From Gallionella sp. (GTDB taxonomy: Bacteria > Pseudomonadota > Gammaproteobacteria > Burkholderiales > Gallionellaceae): a stretch of DNA of 64,000 nt. The notes beneath the pieces are model-generated. The model ran no database searches, had not been told where the DNA came from, and saw nothing but the letters and a program-made list of their open reading frames with translations. Positions 43,256-51,573 of this stretch are shown piece by piece; within the stretch, counting starts at the first letter, position 1, and every line of letters starts with the position of its first letter. The position numbers and the translations under genes were made by a program. The DNA lies in contig JALNYK010000004.1 of NCBI GenBank assembly GCA_023229845.1, positions 53,832-117,831 of the forward strand. The letters run 5' to 3'.

Positions 43256-43762
43256 TCAGCGCTTGGCGAACTTGTCTGCCTGTCCCCACATAAAATCCCT
43301 CAATTGCTGCATCTCGACCGACTTCTCGCCGGCATCCTTCAGCAGTTTGGAATTCTCGTTTCGCAAGTAGTCCTGCATCATTTTGATCTTGAGATGCGTC
43401 CTGACCCGAGCCGCGACAATAGGCGCACTGATAGGCTTGTGAATGAAATCCGATGCCCCCACGGAGAATCCGAGCTCTTCGTCCTTGATCTCGTTCTTCG
43501 CGGTTATGAATATCACCGGCACATGCATGATCGCGGCGTTATCCTTGAGCAGACGGCAGACCTCGAAACCATCCATGCTCGGCATCATTACGTCGATCAG
43601 AATTAAGTCGGGCGGATTGGCGAAAGCGAGCTCGAGCGCATCCGGACCATTACTGGCTTTCTGGATGTCGTAATCCTTGTTCAATATTTCGTCCATCAGA
43701 CTCAAATTGAACGGCTCGTCGTCCACCACCAATACTGTTGGGCGTTTAGAAGGAACTGACAT
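43256..43762 (-). CDS. Response regulator with short coiled-coil tail
   Basis: 168 residues from the ATG at 43762 (AAAGGA upstream). The REC domain spans about 8-125: VLVVDDEPFN, phospho-Asp in LILIDVMMPSMDG, Thr in VIFITAKNE and Lys in DFIHKPIS. The last 40 residues form a helix (MMQDYLRNENSKLLKDAG) with no DNA-binding or enzymatic domain. It may act as a phosphorelay intermediate for the hybrid kinase gene next to it, or bind a partner protein. Confidence 0.88.
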   Translation of the reverse strand: MSVPSKRPTVLVVDDEPFNLSLMDEILNKDYDIQKASNGPDALELAFANPPDLILIDVMMPSMDGFEVCRLLKDNAAIMHVPVIFITAKNEIKDEELGFSVGASDFIHKPISAPIVAARVRTHLKIKMMQDYLRNENSKLLKDAGEKSVEMQQLRDFMWGQADKFAKR

Positions 43763-43860
43763 GGCATATCCTTTCATTTGAGATACGACAGAGATGTCGC
43801 ACCGACGATTCCCGATGTGCCGATACGCGCTGCAGATTCTATGCTTGTGCCGCCCCATTG

Positions 43861-43908
43861 CCAGTCAGGTATAGACCTACCTTGCAGGGTAGGTCTATAC
43901 CTACCTGG
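43861..43908. promoter_or_regulatory. Long palindrome between divergent signalling genes
   Basis: AGGTATAGACCTACC (43867-43881) and GGTAGGTCTATACCT (43888-43902) are perfect inverted arms around TTGCAG. CCAG (43861) and CTGG (43905-43908) extend it to 48 bp with a 2-base mismatch. No T-run. It sits about 100 bases before the response regulator and 205 before the chemoreceptor, so it is likely an operator for one or both. Confidence 0.6.
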
Positions 43909-44112
43909 TATTCTTCAATACGGGTCTAGGCGTACCGTTGTCTGTCAAAACAATTCGACCTCTGGTACATTTCACTCTCACAGACCTACAGTATTCCCTG
44001 TATCTGCCGCTAGATATTTTGCGTCGGTAATAATATAAAGCAGTCGGGGCGATTGCGAAGCTGGAAAGTGCAATTGCATTCTTTTCGTTTTATTAAAACA
44101 ACACCAATAACC

Positions 44113-45735
44113 ATGCTAAATCTCTCACTCAAAACTCGTCTGTGGCTGCTCGCGCTGATCAGCGCAACCGGCATCGCCGTTCTGGCCATCTCATCCATCT
44201 GGCATGCATACCAGAGCAAGGCCGTACTGCTCAGTTTCGTCGATGAGAAGATCGCCCTGAACCGCTCGGCCACCGCATCCTATTCCCACGGTTTGCAGAT
44301 GGGGCAGGCATTGCGCAACATCCTGCTCGATCCCGCCAACAGGAAGGCCTACGACAATCTGGCTGCCGCCAGCAAATCATTCAGCCAGGAAACCGACAAG
44401 CTGGTATCCATGGTCGCGAAAACGCCCGGCAGCACCGAGATCACCGCCCGGCTGAAGCGCAATATCGAACAATGGCTGCCGCTGCAGAATCAGATCCTCC
44501 AAATGGTCAACGAGCAGAAGAATGCCGAAGCCATGAGTCTGCTCGTCGCCAGGGAAACGCCCGCATGGCGCGCGGTCAAGGATGACCTGTTGGGCGTGGT
44601 CAAGACTTCCGAGGAAGGCGCAGCCAGCAGCAGGCTCGAGCTTGTCGCCGGCTTCGACAGTTCGCGCAATTTTTCCATTGTGCTCGGCCTGATCAGCTTC
44701 CTGATGGTGACCGCGATCACCGTGTTCGTGGCACGCGGCATTTTCAAACTGATCGGCGGCGAGCCGGCCTATGCCGCGACCACGTTGCGGCGAATCGCCG
44801 ATGGCGACCTGACACAGCAGGTGACCGTTCGCCCCGGCGACAACGCCAGCATTGTGGCCGCGATGCGGGAGATGCAGTCGCACATCCACCAGCTGATCGG
44901 TAATTCCGTCTCCAGCGCCGATTCCGTGGTGCATGAAAGCGAAGGTTTGCAGGACGATGCCGCGCGCCTGTCGAAATCCGCAGAAGACCAAAGTGCGGCG
45001 GTTGAAGCCATCGCCGCGGCGGTGGAGCAGCTGACGGTCAGCATCAGTGTCATGTCGGAAAACGCCAACGAGGCCGGAAACCTCTCCACACAATCCGAAA
45101 AGCAGGCCAGCGAAGGGCTGAAGCTGGTTTCCGCCACGACCGGCACGATCCAGAATGTCGCCGAGCGCATGACCGAAGCGTCGGCCACGATGGAAGAACT
45201 GGCCAAAAAAGTGGGTAGCGTAAGCGGCATCGTCCAGACCATCCGGGACATCGCCGATCAAACCAACCTGCTGGCACTGAATGCCGCCATCGAGGCGGCG
45301 CGCGCGGGCGAACAGGGGCGCGGCTTTGCCGTGGTCGCCGACGAAGTCCGCAAGCTGGCGGAGCTCACCACGAAATCGACCCAGGAAATCTCCAGGATCG
45401 TCGAAGGCATCGGCCAGACCACGGATGCCGCGGTGAACGCCATGCAGCGCGTCAAGGAGCTCGCCCTGAATGGCGCGAACCAGACCGAGGACGTCAACAA
45501 GGCGGTGCAATTGATGGACCAGTCCTCGCTTGAAGTCGGCAAGGCGGTTTCGTATATCGTCAATGCATTGCGGGAACAAACTGCCGCCAGCAACGATATC
45601 GCGAAGCGCATCGAATCGATTGCCCAAGGTATCGAGCAGACGCATGCCGCCTCGGCGGAGTCCAGCCGCCGCTCCGGCGTGCTGGTGAACCTTTCACATG
45701 TGCTGAAAGAAAGCGTTCGCCGCTTCAGGGTCTAG
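44113..45735 (+). CDS. Methyl-accepting chemotaxis protein
   Basis: 540 residues from the ATG at 44113. Span 1 is near 9-30; a four-helix-bundle ligand domain lies at about 35-185 (a stretch after RLKRNIEQWLPLQNQILQM); span 2 is near 190-212 (IVLGLISFLMVTAITVFVA); HAMP and the signalling domain follow. The hairpin tip reads DIADQTNLLALNAAIEAARA and GRGFAVVADEVRKLAE. No CheR-docking pentapeptide ends the protein (RRFRV). It is a possible substrate of the CheD encoded at 15192. Ends 4 bases from the convergent nifM. Confidence 0.92.
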   Translation: MLNLSLKTRLWLLALISATGIAVLAISSIWHAYQSKAVLLSFVDEKIALNRSATASYSHGLQMGQALRNILLDPANRKAYDNLAAASKSFSQETDKLVSMVAKTPGSTEITARLKRNIEQWLPLQNQILQMVNEQKNAEAMSLLVARETPAWRAVKDDLLGVVKTSEEGAASSRLELVAGFDSSRNFSIVLGLISFLMVTAITVFVARGIFKLIGGEPAYAATTLRRIADGDLTQQVTVRPGDNASIVAAMREMQSHIHQLIGNSVSSADSVVHESEGLQDDAARLSKSAEDQSAAVEAIAAAVEQLTVSISVMSENANEAGNLSTQSEKQASEGLKLVSATTGTIQNVAERMTEASATMEELAKKVGSVSGIVQTIRDIADQTNLLALNAAIEAARAGEQGRGFAVVADEVRKLAELTTKSTQEISRIVEGIGQTTDAAVNAMQRVKELALNGANQTEDVNKAVQLMDQSSLEVGKAVSYIVNALREQTAASNDIAKRIESIAQGIEQTHAASAESSRRSGVLVNLSHVLKESVRRFRV

Positions 45736-45739
45736 CCGC

Positions 45740-46594
45740 CTATTCCGGCTTGCCCGCCATCACCTGCTTCACCCACGCTTGCTGACAGACGCGTTTGCGT
45801 TTCTGCTCCAGCAGTTTGCGGATATGGGGACGAGCCTGCGTCAGGCTCAGCACGTCGGCTTCGGTGATCGCGTCGCAGCGCAGGACATGGAATCCGAGTT
45901 CGGATTCCAGTACGCCGCTGACTTCGCCGGCATTCAATTCGAATAAGGCTTTATCCAGTTCCGGAAAGAGTTTGCCGCGCGGCAGGTCGCCAAGCTTGCC
46001 TCCATCCAACGCGGTTGGGCATTCGGAATGCTTGAGCGCCTGCTCTTCGAAGCGCTCCGGCTCTTTCTGCAAACGTACGGCAATTTCCGCGATGCGCTGC
46101 TGTGCCGCTACTCGGGTGTTCTCGGGGATGGTGTCATTGACGGTGATGAGGATGTGGCGCGCCAGCCGCGTTTCGGGGCGGCGGAACTGGTCGGGGTGAT
46201 ATTGGTAATACAGCTCGACATCGATGTCGCTGACATTGGCCGCGCGCGTGGCGACTTTTTCCAGGATGGCTTCGACCTTGAGTTCGCGTTCCAGCGCTTC
46301 GGCGAAACCGGCCTCGTCGAGGCCGTTGCGCGCGAGGTCTTCGGCGAAGTCGTCTTCGTTGGGATAGCGTCCGCGTATCTCCTGCATCGCGGCTTGTAAC
46401 GTGGCGGGCGGCACCATCGCATCGCGCGCTTCGGGGGCGGCCAGCACGCGCGTTTCGAGTTCGTGCTGTTGCTGCGCCATGTTCTGAATGCGCTCGAATT
46501 CGGATGGTTGCAGCGCATCCGGAATCTTGCCGTAGAGTTTTTGCGCGGCCTTGAGCGCGAGGTAGGCGACGCTGCTGTCGATTACTTCAGGCAT
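45740..46594 (-). CDS. nifM: Nitrogenase maturation peptidyl-prolyl isomerase NifM
   Basis: 284 residues. NifM is a parvulin-type prolyl isomerase needed for folding of NifH. The parvulin domain covers about 145-235 (ARHILITVN, SECPTALDGGKLGDLPRGK, GFHVLRCD); the N-terminal 140 residues are helical, as in the family. The ATG at 46594 overlaps the nifZ end by 8 bases and has GAGGAGA upstream. Last gene of the - strand nif unit; only 4 bases separate it from the convergent chemoreceptor gene, with no visible terminator. Confidence 0.88.
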   Translation of the reverse strand: MPEVIDSSVAYLALKAAQKLYGKIPDALQPSEFERIQNMAQQQHELETRVLAAPEARDAMVPPATLQAAMQEIRGRYPNEDDFAEDLARNGLDEAGFAEALERELKVEAILEKVATRAANVSDIDVELYYQYHPDQFRRPETRLARHILITVNDTIPENTRVAAQQRIAEIAVRLQKEPERFEEQALKHSECPTALDGGKLGDLPRGKLFPELDKALFELNAGEVSGVLESELGFHVLRCDAITEADVLSLTQARPHIRKLLEQKRKRVCQQAWVKQVMAGKPE

Positions 46595-47054
46595 GAGATT
46601 TCTCCTCGTCGTCGTAGACATGCACCGCCTCCAGCGCCGACTCCGGCACTTGCAGCACATGATCGTGAAAAATGACCTGGTATTGCACGCCGCCTGTTTC
46701 GTCGCGCAGCACCTTCAATATTTCGCCCTCCATCCCCGGCGCGGCGCGCACTTCGCCGCGTACGGCGAGCGTGACCTTGCTGCGCACTTTCTCGCGGCTC
46801 TCGTATTTGCTGGGCGTCCACGGCTCGTCGATTCCGATCAGCTCTTCTTCGCGAAAGCCGACGATCTTGTCCTGGTCGAGGAAGTTGACGGTGTAGATCA
46901 ATTGGTCTTGCAAGAACGTGCCGACGTTGATGACGAAGCCGGTGCTGCCGCGCCGGATCAGCAGCGTGCCGGTGGGCACGCCCGGATAGGTGCCGTCGTT
47001 GCGCACGTTGCGGATGATGCGGACCTCGTCGCCGAATTCGTATTTAGGCAGCAT
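46587..47054 (-). CDS. nifZ: Nitrogenase P-cluster maturation protein NifZ
   Basis: 155 residues. Two NifZ-type SH3-like units are visible: an N-terminal one (FGDEVRIIRNVRNDGTYPG, GSTGFVINVGTF) and a second (KVTLAVRGEVRAAPGMEGEI, YQVIFHDHVLQVPE). NifZ supports P-cluster formation in the MoFe protein. A REPIN-like repeat lies between it and nifW. Confidence 0.88.
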   Translation of the reverse strand: MLPKYEFGDEVRIIRNVRNDGTYPGVPTGTLLIRRGSTGFVINVGTFLQDQLIYTVNFLDQDKIVGFREEELIGIDEPWTPSKYESREKVRSKVTLAVRGEVRAAPGMEGEILKVLRDETGGVQYQVIFHDHVLQVPESALEAVHVYDDEEKSHA

Positions 47055-47068
47055 GGCTTATCCTCTGT

Positions 47069-47195
47069 CGTCATTCCGGCGCAGGCCGGAATCCAGATAA
47101 ACAAAATATTCCCCGCGTAGCGGGACAGCATTCAGGCTTTGTCCGCTGCGCGGGCTGTCTGATTCGACTGGATTCCGGCCTGCGCCGGAATGACG
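47069..47195. repeat. REPIN-like repeat, copy 3 (nifW-nifZ gap)
   Basis: Arms CGTCATTCCGGCGCAGGCC... and CTGGATTCCGGCCTGCGCC... flank a core that contains TTCCCCGCGTAGCGGGAC. 127 bp, arms fully matching copies 4 and 5 (except one base in copy 5). Confidence 0.9.
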
Positions 47196-47209
47196 GGACA
47201 GGATGTTCA

Positions 47210-47545
47210 TCACGCCCCCGCTTTGTTCACCGTGATCGAACTGATCGGCACGAACTTCGTTTGCGGCTCGTGCATGTGGAACACCTTGAACACTTTCTCG
47301 GTCAGCGCGTCGGACTTCACGAAGTCCTGATACGCCTGCTGCAGCAGCGTGGCGTAGATCACGCGGCGCGCAGCCTCCACGTCTGGCAGGGTCGTCTTGG
47401 CGAGATAGTTGTGATAGCGCTGCAGGATATGCAGGCGGTTTACATGCACCACCGAAGGGTCGAATTCGATGCCGAAGTAGGTGAGAAAATCTTCGGCGGA
47501 GACCAGTTCCTCCATCGCTTCATCCAGTGTCAGTTCGTCCATCAT
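47210..47545 (-). CDS. nifW: Nitrogenase-protective protein NifW
   Basis: 111 residues. Small helical protein thought to bind the MoFe protein and shield it from oxygen. Family motif around SAEDFLTYFGIEFDPSVVHVNRLHILQ; the C-terminal TKFVPISSI is also typical. Its start overlaps the stop of the TPR-like gene upstream (4 bases). Confidence 0.88.
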   Translation of the reverse strand: MMDELTLDEAMEELVSAEDFLTYFGIEFDPSVVHVNRLHILQRYHNYLAKTTLPDVEAARRVIYATLLQQAYQDFVKSDALTEKVFKVFHMHEPQTKFVPISSITVNKAGA

Positions 47546-48060
47546 GCTCTCCTTTGCAGATCGTCTTCGTTCATCGTGTGGTGCAACACTTCCAGCAATG
47601 CCTTGCCGCCGATGCGGTCGTGGCTATCCAGTTGCACCAGTTTTTCCAGCATCGCTTTCCCGGTTTCGATGTGGCCTAGGCGCAGGTTGATGTAGCCTGC
47701 GGCCTTGAGCACCATCAGGTAGAAGCGCACCAGTCCCATCGAGCGCATCACGCCCGCGCCGACGTTGGCCTCGCGCAGATACACCCATGTGTCGGGGAAC
47801 TCCAATCGCCGACCGACTACGGCCAGCGCGCTCTCGGCCACCAGCAGCGCGTCTTCGAGGCGGTGCTGGTAGAAGTAGTAGCGGTACAGCGCGACCAGCA
47901 CGATCAGGTGTTGCGGCGCCATCAGGTTGGCGCGCAGCAGCAGGCCTTCCGCCGCTTCGCTGCCGTAGGCGTCAGCGGCATCTTCCAGCAAGCGCGACAC
48001 ATCCAGCGCCAGCGGTTCGTCGAAATACAATTCGGTTTGATCGAAATCCAATAAGTCCAC
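47542..48060 (-). CDS. TPR-like protein in the nif unit
   Basis: 172 residues. Helical, with two to three tetratricopeptide-like repeats (LMAPQHLIVLVALYRYYFYQ, YINLRLGHIETGKAMLEKL). Similar small TPR proteins without a gene name occur beside nifW and nifZ in other betaproteobacteria, but I cannot place the precise family. Follows the REPIN at 48084; translationally coupled to nifW (overlap). Role in nitrogenase maturation is inferred from position only. Confidence 0.7.
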   Translation of the reverse strand: MDLLDFDQTELYFDEPLALDVSRLLEDAADAYGSEAAEGLLLRANLMAPQHLIVLVALYRYYFYQHRLEDALLVAESALAVVGRRLEFPDTWVYLREANVGAGVMRSMGLVRFYLMVLKAAGYINLRLGHIETGKAMLEKLVQLDSHDRIGGKALLEVLHHTMNEDDLQRRA

Positions 48061-48083
48061 AATGCCTCCTTATTTCGAAGCCG

Positions 48084-48207
48084 CGTCATTCCGGCGCAGG
48101 CCGGAATCCAGCAAATAAATATATCCCGCGTAGCGGACAAAACTGTTTTGTATCGCTTTGCGATGTTTGTTCGATTCGACTGGATTCCGGCCTGCGCCGG
48201 AATGACG
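48084..48207. repeat. REPIN-like repeat, copy 4 (cysE-TPR gene gap)
   Basis: Arms CGTCATTCCGGCGCAGGCC... and CTGGATTCCGGCCTGCGCC... flank a core with TATCCCGCGTAGCGGAC. 124 bp. Lies inside the nif operon. Confidence 0.9.
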
Positions 48208-48218
48208 GTTCAGTATCT

Positions 48219-49091
48219 TCATGCTCTTTCTTTCACGATTTTGCGCGCCACTTCCGTGCCGCATAAATCGTCCGCATCGCAGGTGCGGCATTGGCCGTCC
48301 ACCGCTTCGCCGCGCTTGTTCAACTGTCCTTCCAGCACCTCGATGCGCTCCATCAGGCAGGCGATTGCGCGGCCGACCGGATCGGGGATCAGGTGATGGT
48401 CGAGGTTGATGCCGTAGATGTTGTTCGCATCCGCTTCTTCGGTGCGCAGCACGACCTTGGCGGGGATTCCGACCACGGTGCGGTGCGACGGGACATCCTT
48501 GACCACCACCGAATTCGCGCCGACGCGCACCTGTTCGCCCAGCGTGATCGCGCCCAGTATCTTTGCGCCCGCACCGACTACGACGCCGTCGCCCAGAGTA
48601 GGGTGGCGTTTGCCCTTGTTCCATGTCGTGCCGCCGAGGGTGACGCCGTGATACAGCGTCACGTCGTCGCCGATCTCCGCGGTCTCGCCGATTACCACGC
48701 CCGCGCCGTGGTCGATGAAGAAGCGCCGGCCTATGGTCGCGCCCGGATGGATGTCGATGTTGGTCAGCAGACGTGCGAACCATGAAATGAGCCGCGCCAG
48801 ATAGCGCAGGCCGAACTTCCACAGCCGGTGCGCGATGCGCTGCATCAGGATGGCGTGCACGCCGGGATAGGTGGTCAGCACCTCGAAGCGCGAACGCGCG
48901 GCGGGGTCGCGCTGGAACACGCAGCTGACGTCTTCACGCAGCAAGCGCAGCAGGCTCACCTTTTCGGCACGCTGAACAAAACCCTCTCCCACCCCTTCGG
49001 GGCACCCTCTCCCGCGTGCGGGAGAGGGGTTCAATAGCCCCTCGCCCTGTAAGGGAGAGGGGTTGGGGAGAGGGTGCGCGTCTAGCGACAT
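48219..49091 (-). CDS. cysE: Serine O-acetyltransferase (NifP/CysE)
   Basis: 290 residues from the ATG at 49091 (AGGAG upstream). Makes O-acetylserine from serine and acetyl-CoA, the cysteine precursor; a nif-linked copy (NifP) supplies sulfur for FeS clusters. The left-handed beta-helix hexapeptide repeats run through DIHPGATIGRRFFIDHGAGV to VGANSVVVKDVP, with the catalytic Asp-His in IDHGAG and HPTLGDG. Residues about 8-38 (PNPSPLQGEGLL..., ARGRGCPEGVG) are not part of the family and come from a repeat at 48981-49075. Lies directly after nifV. Confidence 0.88.
   Translation of the reverse strand: MSLDAHPLPNPSPLQGEGLLNPSPARGRGCPEGVGEGFVQRAEKVSLLRLLREDVSCVFQRDPAARSRFEVLTTYPGVHAILMQRIAHRLWKFGLRYLARLISWFARLLTNIDIHPGATIGRRFFIDHGAGVVIGETAEIGDDVTLYHGVTLGGTTWNKGKRHPTLGDGVVVGAGAKILGAITLGEQVRVGANSVVVKDVPSHRTVVGIPAKVVLRTEEADANNIYGINLDHHLIPDPVGRAIACLMERIEVLEGQLNKRGEAVDGQCRTCDADDLCGTEVARKIVKERA
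48981..49075. repeat. CCCTCTCCC-type palindromic repeat in cysE 5' region
   Basis: Nested palindromes ACCCTCTCCC/GGGAGAGGGT with inner CCCTCTCCCGCG-TGCGGGAGAGG and CCTCGCCCT-GTAAGGGAGAGG. It is read in frame as a Pro/Gly/Arg-rich N-terminal extension of CysE. Confidence 0.75.
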
Positions 49092-49099
49092 GTCATCTC

Positions 49100-50245
49100 C
49101 TAGTGCGCCGCGCCGGGCTGGCTGCGCCCGATGTAACGCTGGTAAAGGAACAGCAACTCCTGATCGGCCGGGGAGCGCTTCGCGCGCTCCGCGAAGCTGC
49201 GGATATCCGGCAGTAGCGCGCGCGCCTCGGCCTGACTCAGGTTCAGGCCCATCGTGGCATAGGCGGCGATGATGCCGTGCGCGCCGGAATGCTTGCCGAC
49301 CACCAGCTTGTGGCGGCGGCCGACCTCGACCGGATCGAAGCCCTGATAGGTGTCCGGATCTTTCAGCAGGCCATCGACGTGGATGCCCGCCTCGTGCGTG
49401 AACGCGCCTTCGCCGACCACGCTCTTCTGCCAGGGAACGGGACGGCCCGATGCGCTTGCAACCAGCTTCGACAAATCGGTGAAGTGCGTGAGGTCGATGC
49501 CGGTGTCCATGCCGTAGAGCTTCTTCAGTCCCAGCGCGACTTCCTCCAGCGGCGCATTGCCCGCGCGTTCGCCCAGACCGTTCACGGTGGTGTTGATATG
49601 CGTCGCGCCTGCTACGGCGGCGGCGAGGCTGTTGGCGGTGGCAAGGCCGAGGTCGTTGTGCGCGTGCATTTCGATTTCGAGATCGCACGTAGCGCGCAAC
49701 GCGGCGATGGCCTTGTGTACCCCGAACGGCTCCATCACGCCCAAGGTGTCGGCGAAACGGATGCGTTGTGCGCCCGCGTCTTGCGCAGCTTCGGCTACCT
49801 GCAGCAAGAACTCGGGATCGGCGCGTGACGCGTCTTCGCAGCCGACGATGATGTCGCGCCCGAAGTGAAAGGCGCGTGGCACGATGTCGTGTATGGTGTC
49901 GAGCACCCACTGGCGGTCGCGCCCGAGTTTCTTCTTCAGGTGGATGTCCGACACCGGGATGGATAAGTCCATCATTTGCACATCGACCTGCTCGCAAGCC
50001 TTGAGGTCGTCCATGCACATGCGGTTCCACACGACCAGCTTCGCCTTCAGGCCCAGCGAGGCCACCGCGTTGATGCTGTCGCGCTCCTCCTCGCCCATCG
50101 CCGGGATGCCGACTTCCAGCTCCGGCACGCCCAGCGCATCCAGTTGGCGCGCGATGTCCAGCTTCTCATCCAGCGTAAACGCCACCCCGGCGGTCTGTTC
50201 GCCGTCGCGCAGGGTGGTGTCGTCGATGATGATGGTGCGGGACAT
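49100..50245 (-). CDS. nifV: Homocitrate synthase NifV
   Basis: 381 residues from the ATG at 50245. Condenses acetyl-CoA with 2-oxoglutarate to homocitrate, the organic ligand of FeMo-co. The N-terminal DDTTLRDGEQTAGV is the metal and substrate site, HAHNDLGLATANSLAA binds metal, and NTTVNGLGERAGNAPLEEV is the family signature. Lies 10 bases after nifS. Upstream open frame into nifS is ignored. Confidence 0.93.
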   Translation of the reverse strand: MSRTIIIDDTTLRDGEQTAGVAFTLDEKLDIARQLDALGVPELEVGIPAMGEEERDSINAVASLGLKAKLVVWNRMCMDDLKACEQVDVQMMDLSIPVSDIHLKKKLGRDRQWVLDTIHDIVPRAFHFGRDIIVGCEDASRADPEFLLQVAEAAQDAGAQRIRFADTLGVMEPFGVHKAIAALRATCDLEIEMHAHNDLGLATANSLAAAVAGATHINTTVNGLGERAGNAPLEEVALGLKKLYGMDTGIDLTHFTDLSKLVASASGRPVPWQKSVVGEGAFTHEAGIHVDGLLKDPDTYQGFDPVEVGRRHKLVVGKHSGAHGIIAAYATMGLNLSQAEARALLPDIRSFAERAKRSPADQELLFLYQRYIGRSQPGAAH

Positions 50246-50255
50246 GATGTCGGCC

Positions 50256-51464
50256 TTATGCGTACGTCGGCGCGAACGCCTTCTCCGGTTCGGCCGCGGG
50301 GCCGTCGCCATCCCAGTACGGCGACAGCTTGCGCAGTTGCGCGATGATCTCCGGCACGACGGCGATCACGCGATCCACTTCGGCCTCGGTGCTGTAGCGC
50401 GACAGCGAGAAGCGCACCGTGCCGTGCGCGGCGGTGTAGGGGATGCCCATCGCGCGCATCACATGCGAAGGTTCCAGCGAACCCGAGGTGCAGGCCGAAC
50501 CGCTCGACGCGGCGATGCCGAACTTGTTCAGCAGCAACAAGATCGCCTCGCCCTCGATGAACTCGAACGCGATGTTGCTGGTGTTGGGCAGGCGGTCGTC
50601 CGGGTTGCCGGTGACGAAGGAGCGCGGTACTTTCGCGAGGATGCCGGCCTCCAGCTTGTCGCGCAGGCGAGCCACTTCGGTGTTCTCGAAGGCCATCGCT
50701 TCCATCGCCATCTCGGCGGCCTTGCCCAGACCTACGATGGACGTGGTGTTCTCTGTGCCCGCACGGCGACCGCGTTCCTGATGACCGCCGCGCAGCAGCG
50801 GACGGAAGCGCACGCCGCGCTTCAGGTACAGCACGCCCACGCCCTTGGGCGCGTGCAGTTTGTGGCCGGACACCGACAGCATGTCGATCTTGGTGTCTTT
50901 CAGGTTCAGCGGCACCTTGCCCACGGCCTGCACCGCGTCGGTATGGAACATTGCACCGGCCGCGTTCGCAAGCTCGGCCATCTCCACCACCGGGAAGAAC
51001 GTGCCGGTCTCGTTGTTCGCCCACATCACCGACACGACGGCGGTCTGGTCGCCGAGCAGCTTTTTGTATTCGTCCAGATCGAGGCGGCCCTTGCCGTCCA
51101 CCTTGAGGTAATGCACCTTGTAGCCGTCTTTCTCCAGCCAGGCGCACAGCGTCAGGATGGCGGGATGCTCGACGGTAGTGGTGATGATTTCCTTGCGTTC
51201 CGGCTGTGCCTTCAATGCGGACAGGATCGCGGTCGAATCCGACTCCGTGCCGCAGGAGGTGAAGATGATCTCGGAGTCGTGTTCCGCGCCGAGCAATTCC
51301 TGCACCTGCATGCGCGCCTTCTTGATCGCGAGCCCGACCTTGTTGCCGAAGCTGTGCATCGACGAGGGATTGCCGAACTGCTCGGTGAAGTACGGCAGCA
51401 TGGCCTCCACCACGGCGGGGTCTACCCTGGTGGTCGCATTGTTGTCGAAATAGATGCCGGTCAT
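50256..51464 (-). CDS. nifS: Cysteine desulfurase NifS
   Basis: 402 residues. Releases sulfur from cysteine through PLP and an active-site Cys for FeS cluster assembly on NifU. IYFDNNATTRVDP at the N-terminus; SVSGHKLHAPKGVG contains the PLP Lys; SSGSACTSGSLEPSHV contains the active-site Cys. It lies downstream of nifU with a GTAGGTCGGG-type repeat (51482-51566) between the two. Confidence 0.95.
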   Translation of the reverse strand: MTGIYFDNNATTRVDPAVVEAMLPYFTEQFGNPSSMHSFGNKVGLAIKKARMQVQELLGAEHDSEIIFTSCGTESDSTAILSALKAQPERKEIITTTVEHPAILTLCAWLEKDGYKVHYLKVDGKGRLDLDEYKKLLGDQTAVVSVMWANNETGTFFPVVEMAELANAAGAMFHTDAVQAVGKVPLNLKDTKIDMLSVSGHKLHAPKGVGVLYLKRGVRFRPLLRGGHQERGRRAGTENTTSIVGLGKAAEMAMEAMAFENTEVARLRDKLEAGILAKVPRSFVTGNPDDRLPNTSNIAFEFIEGEAILLLLNKFGIAASSGSACTSGSLEPSHVMRAMGIPYTAAHGTVRFSLSRYSTEAEVDRVIAVVPEIIAQLRKLSPYWDGDGPAAEPEKAFAPTYA

Positions 51465-51481
51465 TTCTGTATCCTTCTCTC

Positions 51482-51566
51482 GTAGGTCGGGTTAGGCGCA
51501 GCCGTAACCCGACACCTCTTTTCTCAACTTGCTCATGTCGGGTTACGCTGCGCTAACCCGACCTAC
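51482..51566. repeat. GTAGGTCGGG-type palindromic pair between nifU and nifS
   Basis: GTAGGTCGGGTTAGGCGCAG... (51482-51513) and the inverse ending GCTAACCCGACCTAC (51537-51566) with 23 bases between. Each arm also folds alone (GTCGGGTTA/TAACCCGAC). Confidence 0.8.
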
Positions 51567-51573
51567 ATATCGT

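Noticed and set aside
48219..50030. 603-residue frame read as one protein covering cysE
   Set aside because: Its first half is a shadow of nifV; the true cysE start at 49091 has a good ribosome site directly after the nifV stop.
49884..51485. 533-residue + strand frame opposite nifS and nifV
   Set aside because: Shadow frame; nifS and nifV on the - strand have intact catalytic motifs.
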